A stretch of DNA of 64,000 bases from Streptomyces alboflavus (GTDB lineage Bacteria; Actinomycetota; Actinomycetes; Streptomycetales; Streptomycetaceae). Shown in pieces: positions 8,524 to 18,061 of the stretch. The position numbers and the translations under genes were made by a program. The stretch lies in assembly GCF_000716675.1 (NCBI RefSeq), contig NZ_JNXT01000001.1:306597-370596 (forward strand), read 5' to 3'. The notes under the pieces were generated by a model. That model searched no databases. It was not told where the DNA came from and was given only the letters and a program-made list of their open reading frames with translations. Each line of letters opens with the position of its first letter. Within the stretch, counting starts at the first letter, position 1.

Positions 8524-11114
8524 TGCGGGTCCCGCTTTCCTGGCTGCGGGAGTATGTCGATCTCCCCGCCACCGAGACCGGCCGCGAGGTGCAGGCCAAG
8601 CTGATCGCCGCCGGACTCGAGGTCGAGTCCGTCGAGCAGCTCGGCGCGGGCCTCAAGGGCCCCCTCGTCGTCGGCAAGGTCCTCACCATCGAGGAGCTCG
8701 AGGGCTTCAAGAAGCCCATCCGCTTCTGCACCGTCGACGTCGGCACCGCCAACGGCACCGGCGAGCCGCAGGAGATCGTCTGCGGCGCCCGGAACTTCGC
8801 CGTCGGTGACAAGGTCGTCGTGGTCCTGCCCGGCGCCGTCCTGCCCGGCGACTTCGCGATCTCCGCGCGGAAGACGTACGGCAAGACCTCGCACGGCATG
8901 ATCTGCTCCGGTGACGAGCTGGGCATGGGCGACGACGGCAGCGGCGGAATCATCGTGCTCCCGCCCGAGCACGAGGTCGGCACCGACGCCATCGAGCTGC
9001 TCGAACTCGTCGACGAGGTCCTGGACATCGCCGTCACGCCCGACCGCGGCTACTGCCTGTCGATGCGCGGTGTCGCCCGCGAGACCGCCACCGCCTACGG
9101 CCTGCCGCTGCGCGACCCGGCGCTCCTCGACGTCCCGGCGCCGAACTCCTTCGGCTACCCGGTGCGCGTCAGCGACCCGGCCGGCTGCGACCGCTTCACC
9201 GCGCGCACCGTCACCGGCCTGCGCCCCGACGCCCGCTCGCCGATCTGGCTGCGCCGCCGTCTGCAGAAGGCGGGCATGCGCCCGATCTCGCTGGCCGTCG
9301 ACGTCACCAACTACGTGATGCTGGAGCTCGGCCAGCCCCTGCACGCCTACGACCGCTCGCGCGTCGAGGGCACCATCGGCGTGCGCCGGGCCGAGCAGGG
9401 CGAGAAGCTCACCACCCTCGACGGCGCCAAGCGCGTGCTCGACGCCGAGGACCTGGTGATCACCGACGACCGCGGCGCCATCGGCCTCGCGGGCGTCATG
9501 GGCGGCGCCAACACCGAGATCGCCGACACCGTCGTGGCCGCGCCCGCATCCTTCGCCGACTCCGGCGAGGCGCAGGGCACCACCGACGTCGTCATCGAGG
9601 CCGCGCACTTCGACGCGGTCTCCGTGGCCCGCACCGCGCGCCGCCACAAGCTGTCCTCCGAGGCGGCCAAGCGCTTCGAGCGCGGCGTCGACCCGCAGGC
9701 CGCGTCCGCCGCCGCGCAGCGCACCGTCGACCTCCTCGTGCTGCTCGCGGGCGGCACCGCCGAGGCCGGCGTCACGGAGGTCATCGCGCCCTCCGCGCCG
9801 CACACGATCACCATGCGGGCCGACCACCCGGACCGCGTTGCCGGTGTGGCCTACGGCCGCGAGACCGTCGTGCGCCGCCTCCAGGAGGTCGGCTGCGACG
9901 TGTACGGCCAGGACTCCCTGACCGTCACCGTGCCGTCCTGGCGGCCCGACCTCGTCGAGATCAACGACCTCGCCGAGGAGGTCATCCGGCTCGAGGGGTA
10001 CGAGAACCTGCCCTCGACGCTGCCCCGGCCGCCCGCCGGACGCGGCCTGACCGAGCGGCAGCGGCTGCACCGCCGGGTGGGCCGCGCGCTCGCCGGGGAC
10101 GGCTTCGTCGAGGCGCCGAACTACCCGTTCGTCGGCGAGCAGGTCTTCGACCAGCTCGGCCTCGACAAGGATGACCCGAACCGCCGCGTGGTCAAGCTCG
10201 TCAACCCGCTGTCCGACGAGGAGCCCGCGCTCCGTACGACGCTGCTTCCGGGCCTGCTGGCCACGCTGCGCCGCAACGACGGGCGCGGCAGCCACGACCT
10301 GGCGCTGTTCGAGACCGGCCTGGTCTTCCACCCCCGTGAGACCTCCGACGGCGACGAGGCCGCGCTCCCGGCCCGGCTGCCCGTCGACCGCCGTCCCACG
10401 GACGAGGAGATCGCGGCGCAGAACCGGGCGCTGCCCGACCAGCCCCGGCACGTCGCGGCCGTCCTCGCGGGCGCCCGGGAGCAGGCCGGCTGGTGGGGCA
10501 AGGGCCGTCCGGCCGACTGGGCGGATGCCGTCGAGGCGGCGCGCTCCGTGGCCCGCGAGGCCGGGGTCGAACTCATCGTCCAGCAGGGCCAGTACGGCCC
10601 CTGGCACCCGGGCCGCTGCGCCGAGCTGAACGTGTTCATCGAGTACGCCGACGGCGCGGCCGAGGACGGCACCGAGGGCGAGATCGTCGCCGTCGGACAC
10701 GCCGGTGAGCTGCACCCGCGCGTCATCAAGGCGCTCGGCCTGCCCGCCCGCAGCTGCGCGATGGAGCTGAACCTGGACGTGCTCGCCAAGGCCGGCGAGG
10801 GCACCCTCCAGGCGCCGGGCATCTCCGCGTTCCCGGTGGCCACGCAGGACGTCGCGCTCGTCGTGGACGCCGACGTGCCCGCGGCCGTCGTCGAGGCCTT
10901 CCTGCGCGACGGCGCCGGTGAACTCCTCGAGGACATCCGCCTGTTCGACGTGTTCACCGGCGAGCAGGTCGGCGCGGGCAAGAAGTCGCTCGCGTACGCG
11001 CTGCGCTTCCGCGCCGCCGACCGCACGCTGACCGTCGACGAGGCCACCGCCGCGCGCGACGCGGCCGTGGCACGCGCGGCCGAGGTGACCGGCGCGGTGC
11101 TGCGCGGGGCGTAA
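8523..11114 (+). CDS. pheT: Phenylalanyl-tRNA synthetase beta subunit
   Basis: An 863-residue PheRS beta subunit with the usual actinobacterial length. The order is an N-terminal [15 protein letters not shown] segment, an EMAP/tRNA-binding domain (about 40-155, with [15 protein letters not shown]), the B3/B4 editing domain (around 210-410, with [16 protein letters not shown]), the B5 DNA-binding-like fold, the catalytic-like core and the C-terminal ferredoxin-fold anticodon domain (last 95 residues, starting [18 protein letters not shown]). It edits mischarged Tyr-tRNA-Phe and holds the complex together. Overlaps pheS by one base. Confidence 0.97.
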
Positions 11115-11190
11115 TCCCCGCGGGCCCCGGCGCCTCGGCGGCGGGGCCGAACGGCGGCGCGAAGGCATCGCCGGTGCGCGAAGGCGCAGT

Positions 11191-11226
11191 TGAGGGGCGT
11201 ATCCGTGGACACGGATGCGCCCCTCA
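11191..11226 (+). terminator. Terminator of pheST
   Basis: Arms TGAGGGGCG and CGCCCCTCA (11191-11199 / 11218-11226) continue through one T-G wobble into a 7-bp inner stem (ATCCGTG/CACGGAT) with a 2-nt loop. The hairpin lies 76 nt after the pheT stop. Confidence 0.75.
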
Positions 11227-11354
11227 CTCGTTAGGGTGACAACTTCCGGTGATCTGACCCGATCCGCCCATGCGGTCGACAGAATCAGTTCGGCCGTAGG
11301 GGCCGGTCCCGCACACGGCCCGCACGCTGGACTGGGCCTTAGGGGGCCGTCGGC

Positions 11355-12509
11355 ATGATCCGGATCAAGCCTCGCGCGCCCCGTGGCAGCGCCGGGGCCC
11401 ACCGCACGGCGAGACTTCGGGCACGAACTCCCCAGGGAGAGGGCCCCGGAGCCACCGCGTCGTTCGAGCGACCCCGCACCCGTCGGCTGCGCCGCGCGCT
11501 CGCGCTCGGCCTGCCCACGGTCTGGGGCGCCGTCGCCGTCACGTACAAACTGACCTGTCCGCTCGCCCAACAGCACAGCCTGAGCGCGCGGATCGTCACC
11601 AGCGCCGTCTTCTTCGCCGTCGGCACCGGCCTGGTCCTCCAGGTGCGCCACGCGCTGCTGCGCGAGCTGCGCCAGCTCAGGGAGGTCGCGGGCGCCGCGC
11701 AGAACGTCCTGCTCCGGCCGCTGCCGCCGCGCGTCGACGGATTCGCGCTCGCCGCCGGACGGCTCTCGGCCACACACGGCGCCTCCGTCGGCGGGGACCT
11801 GTACGAGGTCGCGGCCACCGACCACGGCGTGCGCCTGGTGATGGGGGACGTCCGGGGCCACGGCCTCGCCGCGATCGGCACCGCCGCCGCGGTCCTCGGC
11901 AGCTTCCGCGAGGCCGCCCACGAGGAGCCCGAACTGCCGCTGGTCCTGCGCCGCCTGGAGCGCGCGCTCGCCCGGCACCTGCGGGAGCGCTCCCGCGCCG
12001 AGCACCCCGCGAGCGGCGCCGCCCCGCCGGAGAGCCCGCTCGCCGAGGAGTTCGTGACCGTGCTGCTGGTGGAGATCGGCCCGGACGGCGACGTCATGGC
12101 GCTCAACTGCGGCCATCCGTGGCCCTATCGGCTGCGCGGCGGCGCCGAGCCGATGCCGGGCGGCGACCCGCTGCCGCCGCTCGGGCCCTTCCCGCTCCCG
12201 GCCGAACTGCCGCCCGCGCACCTCGGACGGCTGTTGCCCGGCGACGCCCTCGCGCTGTACACCGACGGCATGGAGGACGCCCGTGACAACGCGGGCCGGT
12301 TCTTCCCGCTGCGGTCCGTGCTCAGCGAGGCCGCAAGGACCCCGCCCGTCTCACCCCAGCGCGTCATCCACACCGTGTACGGCGAACTCCTGCGCCACAT
12401 CGGCCGGCTGACGTCCGACGACGCCGCGCTCCTGGTCTTGCGCAACGACCGCTCGCGGGTGCCGTCACAGGCGACCGAGACCGGACGGCGCGCCCGCACC
12501 ATGAGCTGA
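11355..12509 (+). CDS. Membrane-anchored SpoIIE-type PP2C serine phosphatase
   Basis: 384 residues with a basic N-terminus, two membrane segments (about 50-68 and 78-97) and a cytoplasmic PP2C/SpoIIE domain. Metal-binding motifs are present: ASVGGDLYEV, VMGDVRGHG, LNCGHPWPYRL, ALYTDGMEDAR and the closing LTSDDAALLVLR. Such phosphatases dephosphorylate anti-anti-sigma factors in partner-switching pathways controlling stress sigma factors. No anti-sigma or STAS gene is nearby, so the target is unknown. ATG 11355 follows a GGGGGCC sequence. The gene is monocistronic, 128 nt past the pheST terminator. Confidence 0.87.
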   Translation: MIRIKPRAPRGSAGAHRTARLRARTPQGEGPGATASFERPRTRRLRRALALGLPTVWGAVAVTYKLTCPLAQQHSLSARIVTSAVFFAVGTGLVLQVRHALLRELRQLREVAGAAQNVLLRPLPPRVDGFALAAGRLSATHGASVGGDLYEVAATDHGVRLVMGDVRGHGLAAIGTAAAVLGSFREAAHEEPELPLVLRRLERALARHLRERSRAEHPASGAAPPESPLAEEFVTVLLVEIGPDGDVMALNCGHPWPYRLRGGAEPMPGGDPLPPLGPFPLPAELPPAHLGRLLPGDALALYTDGMEDARDNAGRFFPLRSVLSEAARTPPVSPQRVIHTVYGELLRHIGRLTSDDAALLVLRNDRSRVPSQATETGRRARTMS

Positions 12510-12716
12510 ACACCGCCCGGCCCGATGCGGCCTGCGCCGTCCGGGCCGTCGCGGAACTGCCGGGCAGACGACGGCCGATCGGACGGCGCCACAGAGGGGC
12601 CGCCGCACTGTATGAGGGGGAGCCGGCGGCCCGGCCGCCTCCTGGTGAGGGCTCTCAGTCAACCGACCACGCGCCCGGCGCGGCAGAGCGCGCGCTCCCC
12701 GGATGCGGGCACTCCG

Positions 12717-12733
12717 TTCACACCCCGTGTGAA
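12717..12733. promoter_or_regulatory. Palindrome upstream of the HTH/TPR regulator gene
   Basis: TTCACAC-CCC-GTGTGAA is a perfect 7+7 inverted repeat (12717-12733) ending 46 bp before the ATG at 12780. It precedes a possible -10 TAGGCT (12745-12750). Its place suggests an operator, perhaps for autoregulation by the downstream protein. Confidence 0.45.
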
Positions 12734-12779
12734 GACAGCTCCACTAGGCTTGACAGCACCGAGCCTCCGGAGGGCATCC

Positions 12780-14129
12780 ATGCAGCCCAACACCCTGCTC
12801 GACGCGATCCTCGACGAAGCGGGCATCTCGCACGCGGGCCTCGCCGCCCATGTGAACCAGGCGGGAAAGGCCAGAGGTCTCTCGCTGAGATACGAACACA
12901 CCGCCGTGGCCCGCTGGTTGAAGGGCCAGCGCCCCCGAGGCCAGGTGCCCGACCTGATCTGCGAAGTCCTCGCGGCCCGCCTGCAACGCACGGTCGCGCT
13001 CGACGACATCGGCCTCGGCGTGCCCGGGATCCCGGCCGCCCGGCAGGGCTCGATGGCCTCCACGCTCTCTGGGTTCGTCGAGCGCGCCACCGCGCTGTGG
13101 CGCTCGGACGAACAGCAGCGCCCGCATCTGCTCGGCGCCCCCGCCGTCACCGGCACGCCCGCCGTGATGCCCGTCTGGGAGTGGGAGAACCCGCCCGAGG
13201 ACGTGGACGTCTCCCGCGGCGGCCGCCACCCGGTCAGCATGGCGGAGGTGGAGATGATGCGCGCGGCCCGCACGCACTACGAGCAGATGTACCGCAAGAC
13301 GGGCGGCGTCGCGATGCGCACCCGCATAGTCGGATTCCTCAACGCCGAGGCGGCACCGCTGCTCCGGGGCAGCTACACCGACGCGATGGGCCGTCAGCTG
13401 CACCGCGCGACCGGCGGCCTGGTGGCCATCGCGGGCATCTGCGCGTACGACTCGGACGCGCACGGCCTGGCCCAGCGCTACTTCCACCAGGCGCTGCGCC
13501 TGGCGAAGGCCAGCGGGGACCGGGGACTCGGCGCGTACGTCATCGCGCTGCTCGTCAACCAGTCGCTGTTCATGCGGGAGTACCGCCAGGCGGTCGCCTT
13601 CGCGGAGGCCGCGCTGCGCGCCGCGGGCCGCGACATCACCCCGGCGCTCGCGTCCGACCTGTACGCGATGCAGGCCAAGGCGTACGCCCACCTGGGCGAC
13701 GGCAGCAGCGCGCTGTCCTGCATCCGGCGTGCCGAGGCCGCGGCCGACCGGATCCGGCGGGGGCGCGAGCCGGACGAGACGGGCTATGTCCAACCCGGCC
13801 TGGTGAACGTACAGGTGGCGGAGGCGCTGCTCAGCCTCGGGGATCTGACCGGAGCGCACGAGCACGCCGCGGCGGCGGTGGACACCCCGGCGCACGACCG
13901 GGGCCGGGTGCACCGGCTCGCCATGCTGAGCCAGATCGAACTGCGCCAGGGCAACACCGACGAGGCGGTGGCCACGGCGGTGGAAATGGCCGAACAGGCG
14001 CGCGGGATGGAGTCCCAGCGGCTGCGCGACCGGCTGCGGGCGGTGCGTGAGCACCTGGTGCGCAGCGACTGCGCGGGCACGGCCGAGGCCGCCGAACTCA
14101 TCGACGGCGCACTGCGGGTCCCGCTGTAG
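12780..14129 (+). CDS. Streptomyces HTH/TPR-type transcriptional regulator (NsdA-like)
   Basis: 449 residues. The N-terminal 80 residues look like an atypical helix-turn-helix domain (NTLLDAILDEAGISHAGLAA, RYEHTAVARWLKGQRPRG, VPDLICEVLAARLQ). This resembles the N-terminus of NsdA-type regulators that affect differentiation and antibiotic production in Streptomyces. The remainder (about 160-440) is a helical array consistent with TPRs, e.g. AQRYFHQALRLAKASGDRGL and RQAVAFAEAALRAAG. The assignment is by resemblance. ATG 12780 follows CCGGAGGG. A perfect palindrome lies upstream. Confidence 0.72.
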   Translation: MQPNTLLDAILDEAGISHAGLAAHVNQAGKARGLSLRYEHTAVARWLKGQRPRGQVPDLICEVLAARLQRTVALDDIGLGVPGIPAARQGSMASTLSGFVERATALWRSDEQQRPHLLGAPAVTGTPAVMPVWEWENPPEDVDVSRGGRHPVSMAEVEMMRAARTHYEQMYRKTGGVAMRTRIVGFLNAEAAPLLRGSYTDAMGRQLHRATGGLVAIAGICAYDSDAHGLAQRYFHQALRLAKASGDRGLGAYVIALLVNQSLFMREYRQAVAFAEAALRAAGRDITPALASDLYAMQAKAYAHLGDGSSALSCIRRAEAAADRIRRGREPDETGYVQPGLVNVQVAEALLSLGDLTGAHEHAAAAVDTPAHDRGRVHRLAMLSQIELRQGNTDEAVATAVEMAEQARGMESQRLRDRLRAVREHLVRSDCAGTAEAAELIDGALRVPL

Positions 14130-14284
14130 GAACGCGGCGCGGCGACGCGCGACCTCTGTGCCGCCGCGGGGAGCGGGGGCGAAGGCACCCGTGACACGTG
14201 CTACTTCGCTCTGCCGTGCGCGGAGTGCTCTGGACACCCTCCTGCTGCGATATTGCCATCTACTCGGCGGAAGGTGGCAGAACC

Positions 14285-14827
14285 GTGCAGTGGACGAAAC
14301 AGAGCGAACAAACTGTGTATGGAAACCGATGGTTCACCGTCAATCTCGCAGATGTCGAGCTACCTGACGGGCGGCACCTCGATCACTTCCTGATACGCCT
14401 GCGGCCCGTCGCGATCGCCACGGTCGTCAACGAGGCCAACGAGGTGCTGCTCCTGTGGCGGCACCGTTTCATCACCGACAGCTGGGGCTGGGAGCTGGCC
14501 GCCGGTGTCGTCGAGGACGGCGAGGACATCGCCTACGCGGCGGCCCGCGAGATGGAGGAGGAGACCGGCTGGCGGCCGGGACCCTTGCGGCACCTGATGA
14601 GCGTGGAGCCGTCCAACGGTCTCACCGACGCCCGGCACCACATCTACTGGTCGGACGAGGGGACCTACATCGGCCACCCCGTGGACGACTTCGAGTCGGA
14701 CCGCCGTGAGTGGGTCCCGCTGAAGCTCGTCCCCGACATGGTGGCGCGGGGCGAGGTCCCGGCCGCCAACATGGCGGCGGCACTCCTCATGCTGCACCAT
14801 CTGCGTCTTGGCCAGGACGCGCGCTAG
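14285..14827 (+). CDS. NUDIX hydrolase, ADP-ribose pyrophosphatase-like
   Basis: A 180-residue enzyme with a complete Nudix box: Gly-x5-Glu-x7-Arg-Glu-x2-Glu-Glu-x-Gly, read as GVVEDGEDIAYAAAREMEEE followed by TGW. The N-terminal strand layout (TVYGNRWFTVNLADVELPDG) and overall length resemble ADP-ribose/nucleoside diphosphate sugar pyrophosphatases, which cleave NDP-X to NMP plus P-X. The substrate is not certain. GTG 14285 is chosen because GGAAGG lies about ten bases upstream and the family N-terminus follows; the frame stays open further upstream. Confidence 0.85.
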   Translation: MQWTKQSEQTVYGNRWFTVNLADVELPDGRHLDHFLIRLRPVAIATVVNEANEVLLLWRHRFITDSWGWELAAGVVEDGEDIAYAAAREMEEETGWRPGPLRHLMSVEPSNGLTDARHHIYWSDEGTYIGHPVDDFESDRREWVPLKLVPDMVARGEVPAANMAAALLMLHHLRLGQDAR

Positions 14828-14857
14828 CCGGCCTGTCAGGCCTCTGTTGCCCTTGGG

Positions 14858-15115
14858 CTAGCGCCCGAGGGCCTGCCAGACCGCCACCACGAGTGCCCCG
14901 ATGGACGTGAGGGCGGCTAGGGCAGGCAGTGGCCACCGGTTGTGCTCGAGGGCCGTGATCCGGAGGGACAGGTCGTCCTGGTCCTTGGTGTGCTGTGTGT
15001 CGCTCTGGGTGAGTAACGCGAGCCGTCCGTCGACGCGGGCTAGGCCCACGTCCAGGCTGCGACGTAACTCTGCGAGTTCTTCCGGGACCACGGGACGCTC
15101 GGGGTCGGTGGTCAC
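14858..15115 (-). CDS. Small coiled-coil protein with C-terminal membrane anchor
   Basis: 85 residues from the GTG at 15115, which sits seven bases after AAAGGAG. The first half is helical and charged (PEELAELRRSLDVGLARVDG), the middle probably coiled coil, and the last 20 residues (ALAALTSIGALVVAVWQALG) form one membrane segment ending at the C-terminus. The shape recalls small phage-holin-like or tail-anchored proteins, but no phage genes are near and I do not recognise a family. Confidence 0.6.
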   Translation of the reverse strand: MTTDPERPVVPEELAELRRSLDVGLARVDGRLALLTQSDTQHTKDQDDLSLRITALEHNRWPLPALAALTSIGALVVAVWQALGR

Positions 15116-15417
15116 GAGTCCGCTCCTTTCGGTAGTCGTCACATCCCCCCTGTGCGCACGGAAAGTCAACTCGCCTGGTGGTCGGGGCGGGAGAGTGTGC
15201 GAAGGGCATATGCGAGCCCCCCGCGCACACGGCGTGTGAACGGCGCGGACCCGGCGCTCGAAGAGCGCCGGGTCCGTGAACTGGCCGAAAATTGACTCGA
15301 GTTCAGGTACGGAGAGTAGTCGCTCCCGGCTCGCCAGCGGCGAAGCGGAAGGCGATCACGGGTACCTGGACGCGGGTCGTGCGGAGGTGGCGTGAATCAG
15401 GCGTCGACATACCCGAG
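15116..15417. other. 302-bp intergenic region, nothing coding seen
   Basis: Between two minus-strand genes. It holds one strong hairpin (15246-15276, listed separately) and the probable promoter of the small membrane protein near 15120-15180. No RNA gene or conserved ORF is recognised. Confidence 0.5.
15246..15276 (-). terminator. Terminator downstream of the hydroxyacyl-CoA dehydrogenase gene
   Basis: A perfect 14-bp stem CGGACCCGGCGCTC / GAGCGCCGGGTCCG with a GAA loop. It lies about 140 bp past the dehydrogenase stop and before the next minus-strand gene. Confidence 0.7.
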
Positions 15418-16290
15418 TCAGGCGTACGTGTAGAAGCCCGAGCCCGTCTTGCGGCCGAGGCGGCCCGCGTCGACCATGCGCTGGAGCAGCGGGGGAGCGG
15501 CGTACAGCGGCTCCTTGTACTCCTCGTACATGCTGTCCGCCACCGAGGCCACGGTGTCCAGACCGATCAGGTCGGACAGCTTCAGCGGCCCCATCGGGTG
15601 GGCGCAGCCCATCTCCATGCCGTTGTCGATGTCCTCGCGCGAGGCGATGCCCGACTCGAACATCCGGATCGCGGAGAGCAGATACGGAATGAGCAGCGCG
15701 TTCACCACGAAGCCCGAGCGGTCCTGGGCCCGGATCGCGTGCTTGCCGAGCACCTTCTCCACCAGGGTCTGCGCCCGGCTGATCGTGCCCTCCGACGTGG
15801 TCAGCGCCGGGATCAGCTCGACGAGCTGCTGCACGGGGGCCGGGTTGAAGAAGTGGATGCCGATGACCTGGTCCGGGCGGGAGGTCGCCACGGCCAGCTT
15901 CACCAGCGGGATGGAGGAGGTGTTGGAGGCGAGGATCGCGTCCTGCCGTGTCACCACCTGGTCGAGGACCTGGAAGATCTCGGTCTTGACCTGCTCGTTC
16001 TCCACGACCGCCTCGATGACGAGGTCACGGTCGGCGAACTCGCCCAGGTCGGTGGTGAAGCTGAGGCGGGCGATGGCCTCGTCCCGCTCCGCCTCGGAGA
16101 TCTTGCCGCGCTCGGCCGCCTTGGACAGGGAGTTGTGCAGCCGGGTGCGGCCGATCTCCAGGGCCTCGCCGGTGGTCTCCGCGACCTTCACATCCAGGCC
16201 GGAGCGGGCGCAGACCTCCGCGATACCCGCGCCCATCTGGCCACAGCCCACCACTCCGACGCGCGCAATGTCGGCCATAGAGTCGGTCAC
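15418..16290 (-). CDS. 3-hydroxybutyryl-CoA / 3-hydroxyacyl-CoA dehydrogenase
   Basis: 290 residues, the length of single-function 3-hydroxyacyl-CoA dehydrogenases. The N-terminal Rossmann fold has GVVGCGQMGAGIAEVCARSG (NAD binding). The catalytic region has ASNTSSIPL, the active-site His in GIHFFNPAPVQQLVEL, and the C-terminal helical domain ends in GRLGRKTGSGFYTY. It oxidises (S)-3-hydroxyacyl-CoA to 3-ketoacyl-CoA, in fatty acid turnover or, in Streptomyces, butyryl-CoA/PHB metabolism. GTG 16290 follows AAAGG at suitable spacing; an ATG four codons further in is an alternative start. Single gene. Confidence 0.92.
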   Translation of the reverse strand: MTDSMADIARVGVVGCGQMGAGIAEVCARSGLDVKVAETTGEALEIGRTRLHNSLSKAAERGKISEAERDEAIARLSFTTDLGEFADRDLVIEAVVENEQVKTEIFQVLDQVVTRQDAILASNTSSIPLVKLAVATSRPDQVIGIHFFNPAPVQQLVELIPALTTSEGTISRAQTLVEKVLGKHAIRAQDRSGFVVNALLIPYLLSAIRMFESGIASREDIDNGMEMGCAHPMGPLKLSDLIGLDTVASVADSMYEEYKEPLYAAPPLLQRMVDAGRLGRKTGSGFYTYA

Positions 16291-16460
16291 CTCGTGCCTT
16301 TCGCTGATCAACGGACTGGCAGGGTCCCCCGTACGAGTCGGTGCCTGCCTCGCCGGTGAACGTTACTCCGCAACCTCCGGTGCGATCAGGGCCGGGTCGG
16401 GCATGCTGTCCCCGAACGACCAGCGGTTGTCGGTGGAATCCGGACTCGAGGGGCGGCTTC

Positions 16461-17723
16461 ATGAGGCACTTGTCACATCAGGGGTCACGTCAGGGGTCAC
16501 GTCGGATGTCGCGGCGGGCGTTCACGATGGCGGCGGCCTCGGTGGCCGCGGGGCTCGCGATGGCGGGGGACGCGGCGGCGCTGCCGTCGGCCGGGCGCCG
16601 GGGGCGCGAGATGCGCGGCATGTGGGTGGCGACGGTCGTGAACATCGACTGGCCCTCCAAGCCGGGCCTGTCCGCCAAGGACCAGCGCGCCGAACTGATC
16701 GCCTATCTCGACGAGGCGGTCCGCAGACGGCTGAACGCGGTGGTCCTCCAGGTGCGCCCGACGGCCGACGCGTTCTGGCCCTCGCGGTACGAGCCGTGGT
16801 CGGAGTGGCTCACCGGCACCCAGGGCAAGGACCCGGGCTGGGACCCGCTGGGCACCGCCGTGCGCGAGGCGCACCGCAGGGGCCTTGAGCTGCACGCCTG
16901 GTTCAACCCGTTCCGGATCGCCATGCACACCGACCCCACCCGCCTCGTCCCCACCCATCCGGCGCGACTGCACCCCGAGTGGGTCGTGCCGTACGGCGGG
17001 AAGCTCTACTACAACCCCGGCCTGCCCGAGGTGCGCCGGTTCATGCAGGACGCGATGCTCGACGCCGTCCGCCGCTACCGCCTGGACGCGGTGCACTGGG
17101 ACGACTACTTCTACCCCTATCCCGTCGCGGGCCAGACCTTCGACGACGACGACGCGTTCGCGCGGTACGGCGGCGGCTTCCCCGACCGGGCCTCGTGGCG
17201 GCGCGACAACATCGACCGCCTGGTGCGGGAGATGGGCCGCCGGATCCACCGGATCCGCCCCGGTACCCAGTTCGGGATCAGCCCCTTCGGGGTGTGGCGC
17301 AACATCGCGACCGACCCGACGGGCTCGGACACGCGCGCGGGCGTGCAGACCTACGACGACCTGTACGCGGACACCCGCGGCTGGGTGCGCAAGGGCTGGA
17401 TCGACTACATCTGCCCGCAGCTGTACTGGAACATCGGCCTGGCCGCCGCCGACTACGCGAAGCTGGTGCCCTGGTGGGACGAGGTGGCGCGCGGCACCGG
17501 CGTGCGCCTCTATGTGGGGGAGGCCCTGTACAAGGCGGGCGATCCGGCGCAGCCCGCCCCGTGGCAGGACCCGGCCGAGCTGTCCCGGCACCTCACGTAC
17601 GCGAAGGACTTCCCACGGGTGCGCGGGCACGTCTTCTACTCCGCCAAGCACGTCGTCGCCGACCGGATCGGCGCGATGCAGCGCGTCGTCGACGACCACT
17701 ACACGTACCGCGCCGGCGGCTGA
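16461..17723 (+). CDS. Secreted glycoside hydrolase-like protein, GHL10/DUF187 family
   Basis: 420 residues with a twin-arginine signal (RRMSRRAFTMAAASVAAG, about residues 14-35) followed by a TIM-barrel domain of the glycosyl hydrolase-like 10 family. Diagnostic segments are MRGMWVATVVNIDWPSKPGL, NAVVLQVRPTADAFWPSRYE, HAWFNPFRI, DAVHWDDYFYPYP, FGISPFGVWRN and YICPQLYWNIG. Members are thought to cut peptidoglycan-associated or other polysaccharides; the substrate here is not known. ATG 16461 follows GAGGGG. It is divergent from the dehydrogenase gene (170 bp gap). Confidence 0.88.
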   Translation: MRHLSHQGSRQGSRRMSRRAFTMAAASVAAGLAMAGDAAALPSAGRRGREMRGMWVATVVNIDWPSKPGLSAKDQRAELIAYLDEAVRRRLNAVVLQVRPTADAFWPSRYEPWSEWLTGTQGKDPGWDPLGTAVREAHRRGLELHAWFNPFRIAMHTDPTRLVPTHPARLHPEWVVPYGGKLYYNPGLPEVRRFMQDAMLDAVRRYRLDAVHWDDYFYPYPVAGQTFDDDDAFARYGGGFPDRASWRRDNIDRLVREMGRRIHRIRPGTQFGISPFGVWRNIATDPTGSDTRAGVQTYDDLYADTRGWVRKGWIDYICPQLYWNIGLAAADYAKLVPWWDEVARGTGVRLYVGEALYKAGDPAQPAPWQDPAELSRHLTYAKDFPRVRGHVFYSAKHVVADRIGAMQRVVDDHYTYRAGG

Positions 17724-17752
17724 GCGGCGCGTCGGCCCCGGGCCGGAGCGGT

Positions 17753-17779
17753 GGACCCGGGCCTTGCCGGCCCGGGTCC
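17753..17779. terminator. Bidirectional terminator
   Basis: An 11-bp perfect stem GGACCCGGGCC / GGCCCGGGTCC with a 5-nt loop, between the convergent GHL10 gene and the DUF1918 gene. It can serve both. Confidence 0.75.
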
Positions 17780-17784
17780 TCGGC

Positions 17785-17982
17785 TCACTCGTCGTCTGCG
17801 GCGAAGGGGCGCACGACGGTGTCGGGGCCCGGCGACATGAGGGTCTCGTGCCCGTCCTCGAACCGCACGCGGTAGGGCGGGCCGCCGTTCTCGCCGAGGA
17901 TCTCGATGACCTCCGCCGTCCGGTCCTGCTGTCCGACGATCCTGCCGTGGATCAGCAGCCGGTCGCCCACGGATGCATGCAT
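17785..17982 (-). CDS. DUF1918 domain-containing protein
   Basis: A 65-residue soluble beta-rich protein typical of DUF1918: MHASVGDRLLIHGRIVGQQD, then AEVIEILGENGGPPYRVRFE and DGHETLMSPGPD. The fold resembles a small SH3-like barrel; function unknown, very common in streptomycetes. ATG 17982 follows GAGGAGG nine bases upstream. Confidence 0.88.
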   Translation of the reverse strand: MHASVGDRLLIHGRIVGQQDRTAEVIEILGENGGPPYRVRFEDGHETLMSPGPDTVVRPFAADDE

Positions 17983-18061
17983 GGGGAGTGCCCTCCTCGT
18001 CCCGATCACAGTGGTGGCGGTGCGTGGCCGTCAGTGTACGACCGGTGGTGGCCGCCTGGCC

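Noticed and set aside
14858..15115. Phage holin
   Set aside because: One terminal membrane segment and a coiled coil resemble a holin, but no lysis or phage gene is nearby.
15290..15400. Possible tRNA-like sequence
   Set aside because: Could not fold into a cloverleaf with T-loop consensus; treated as intergenic.
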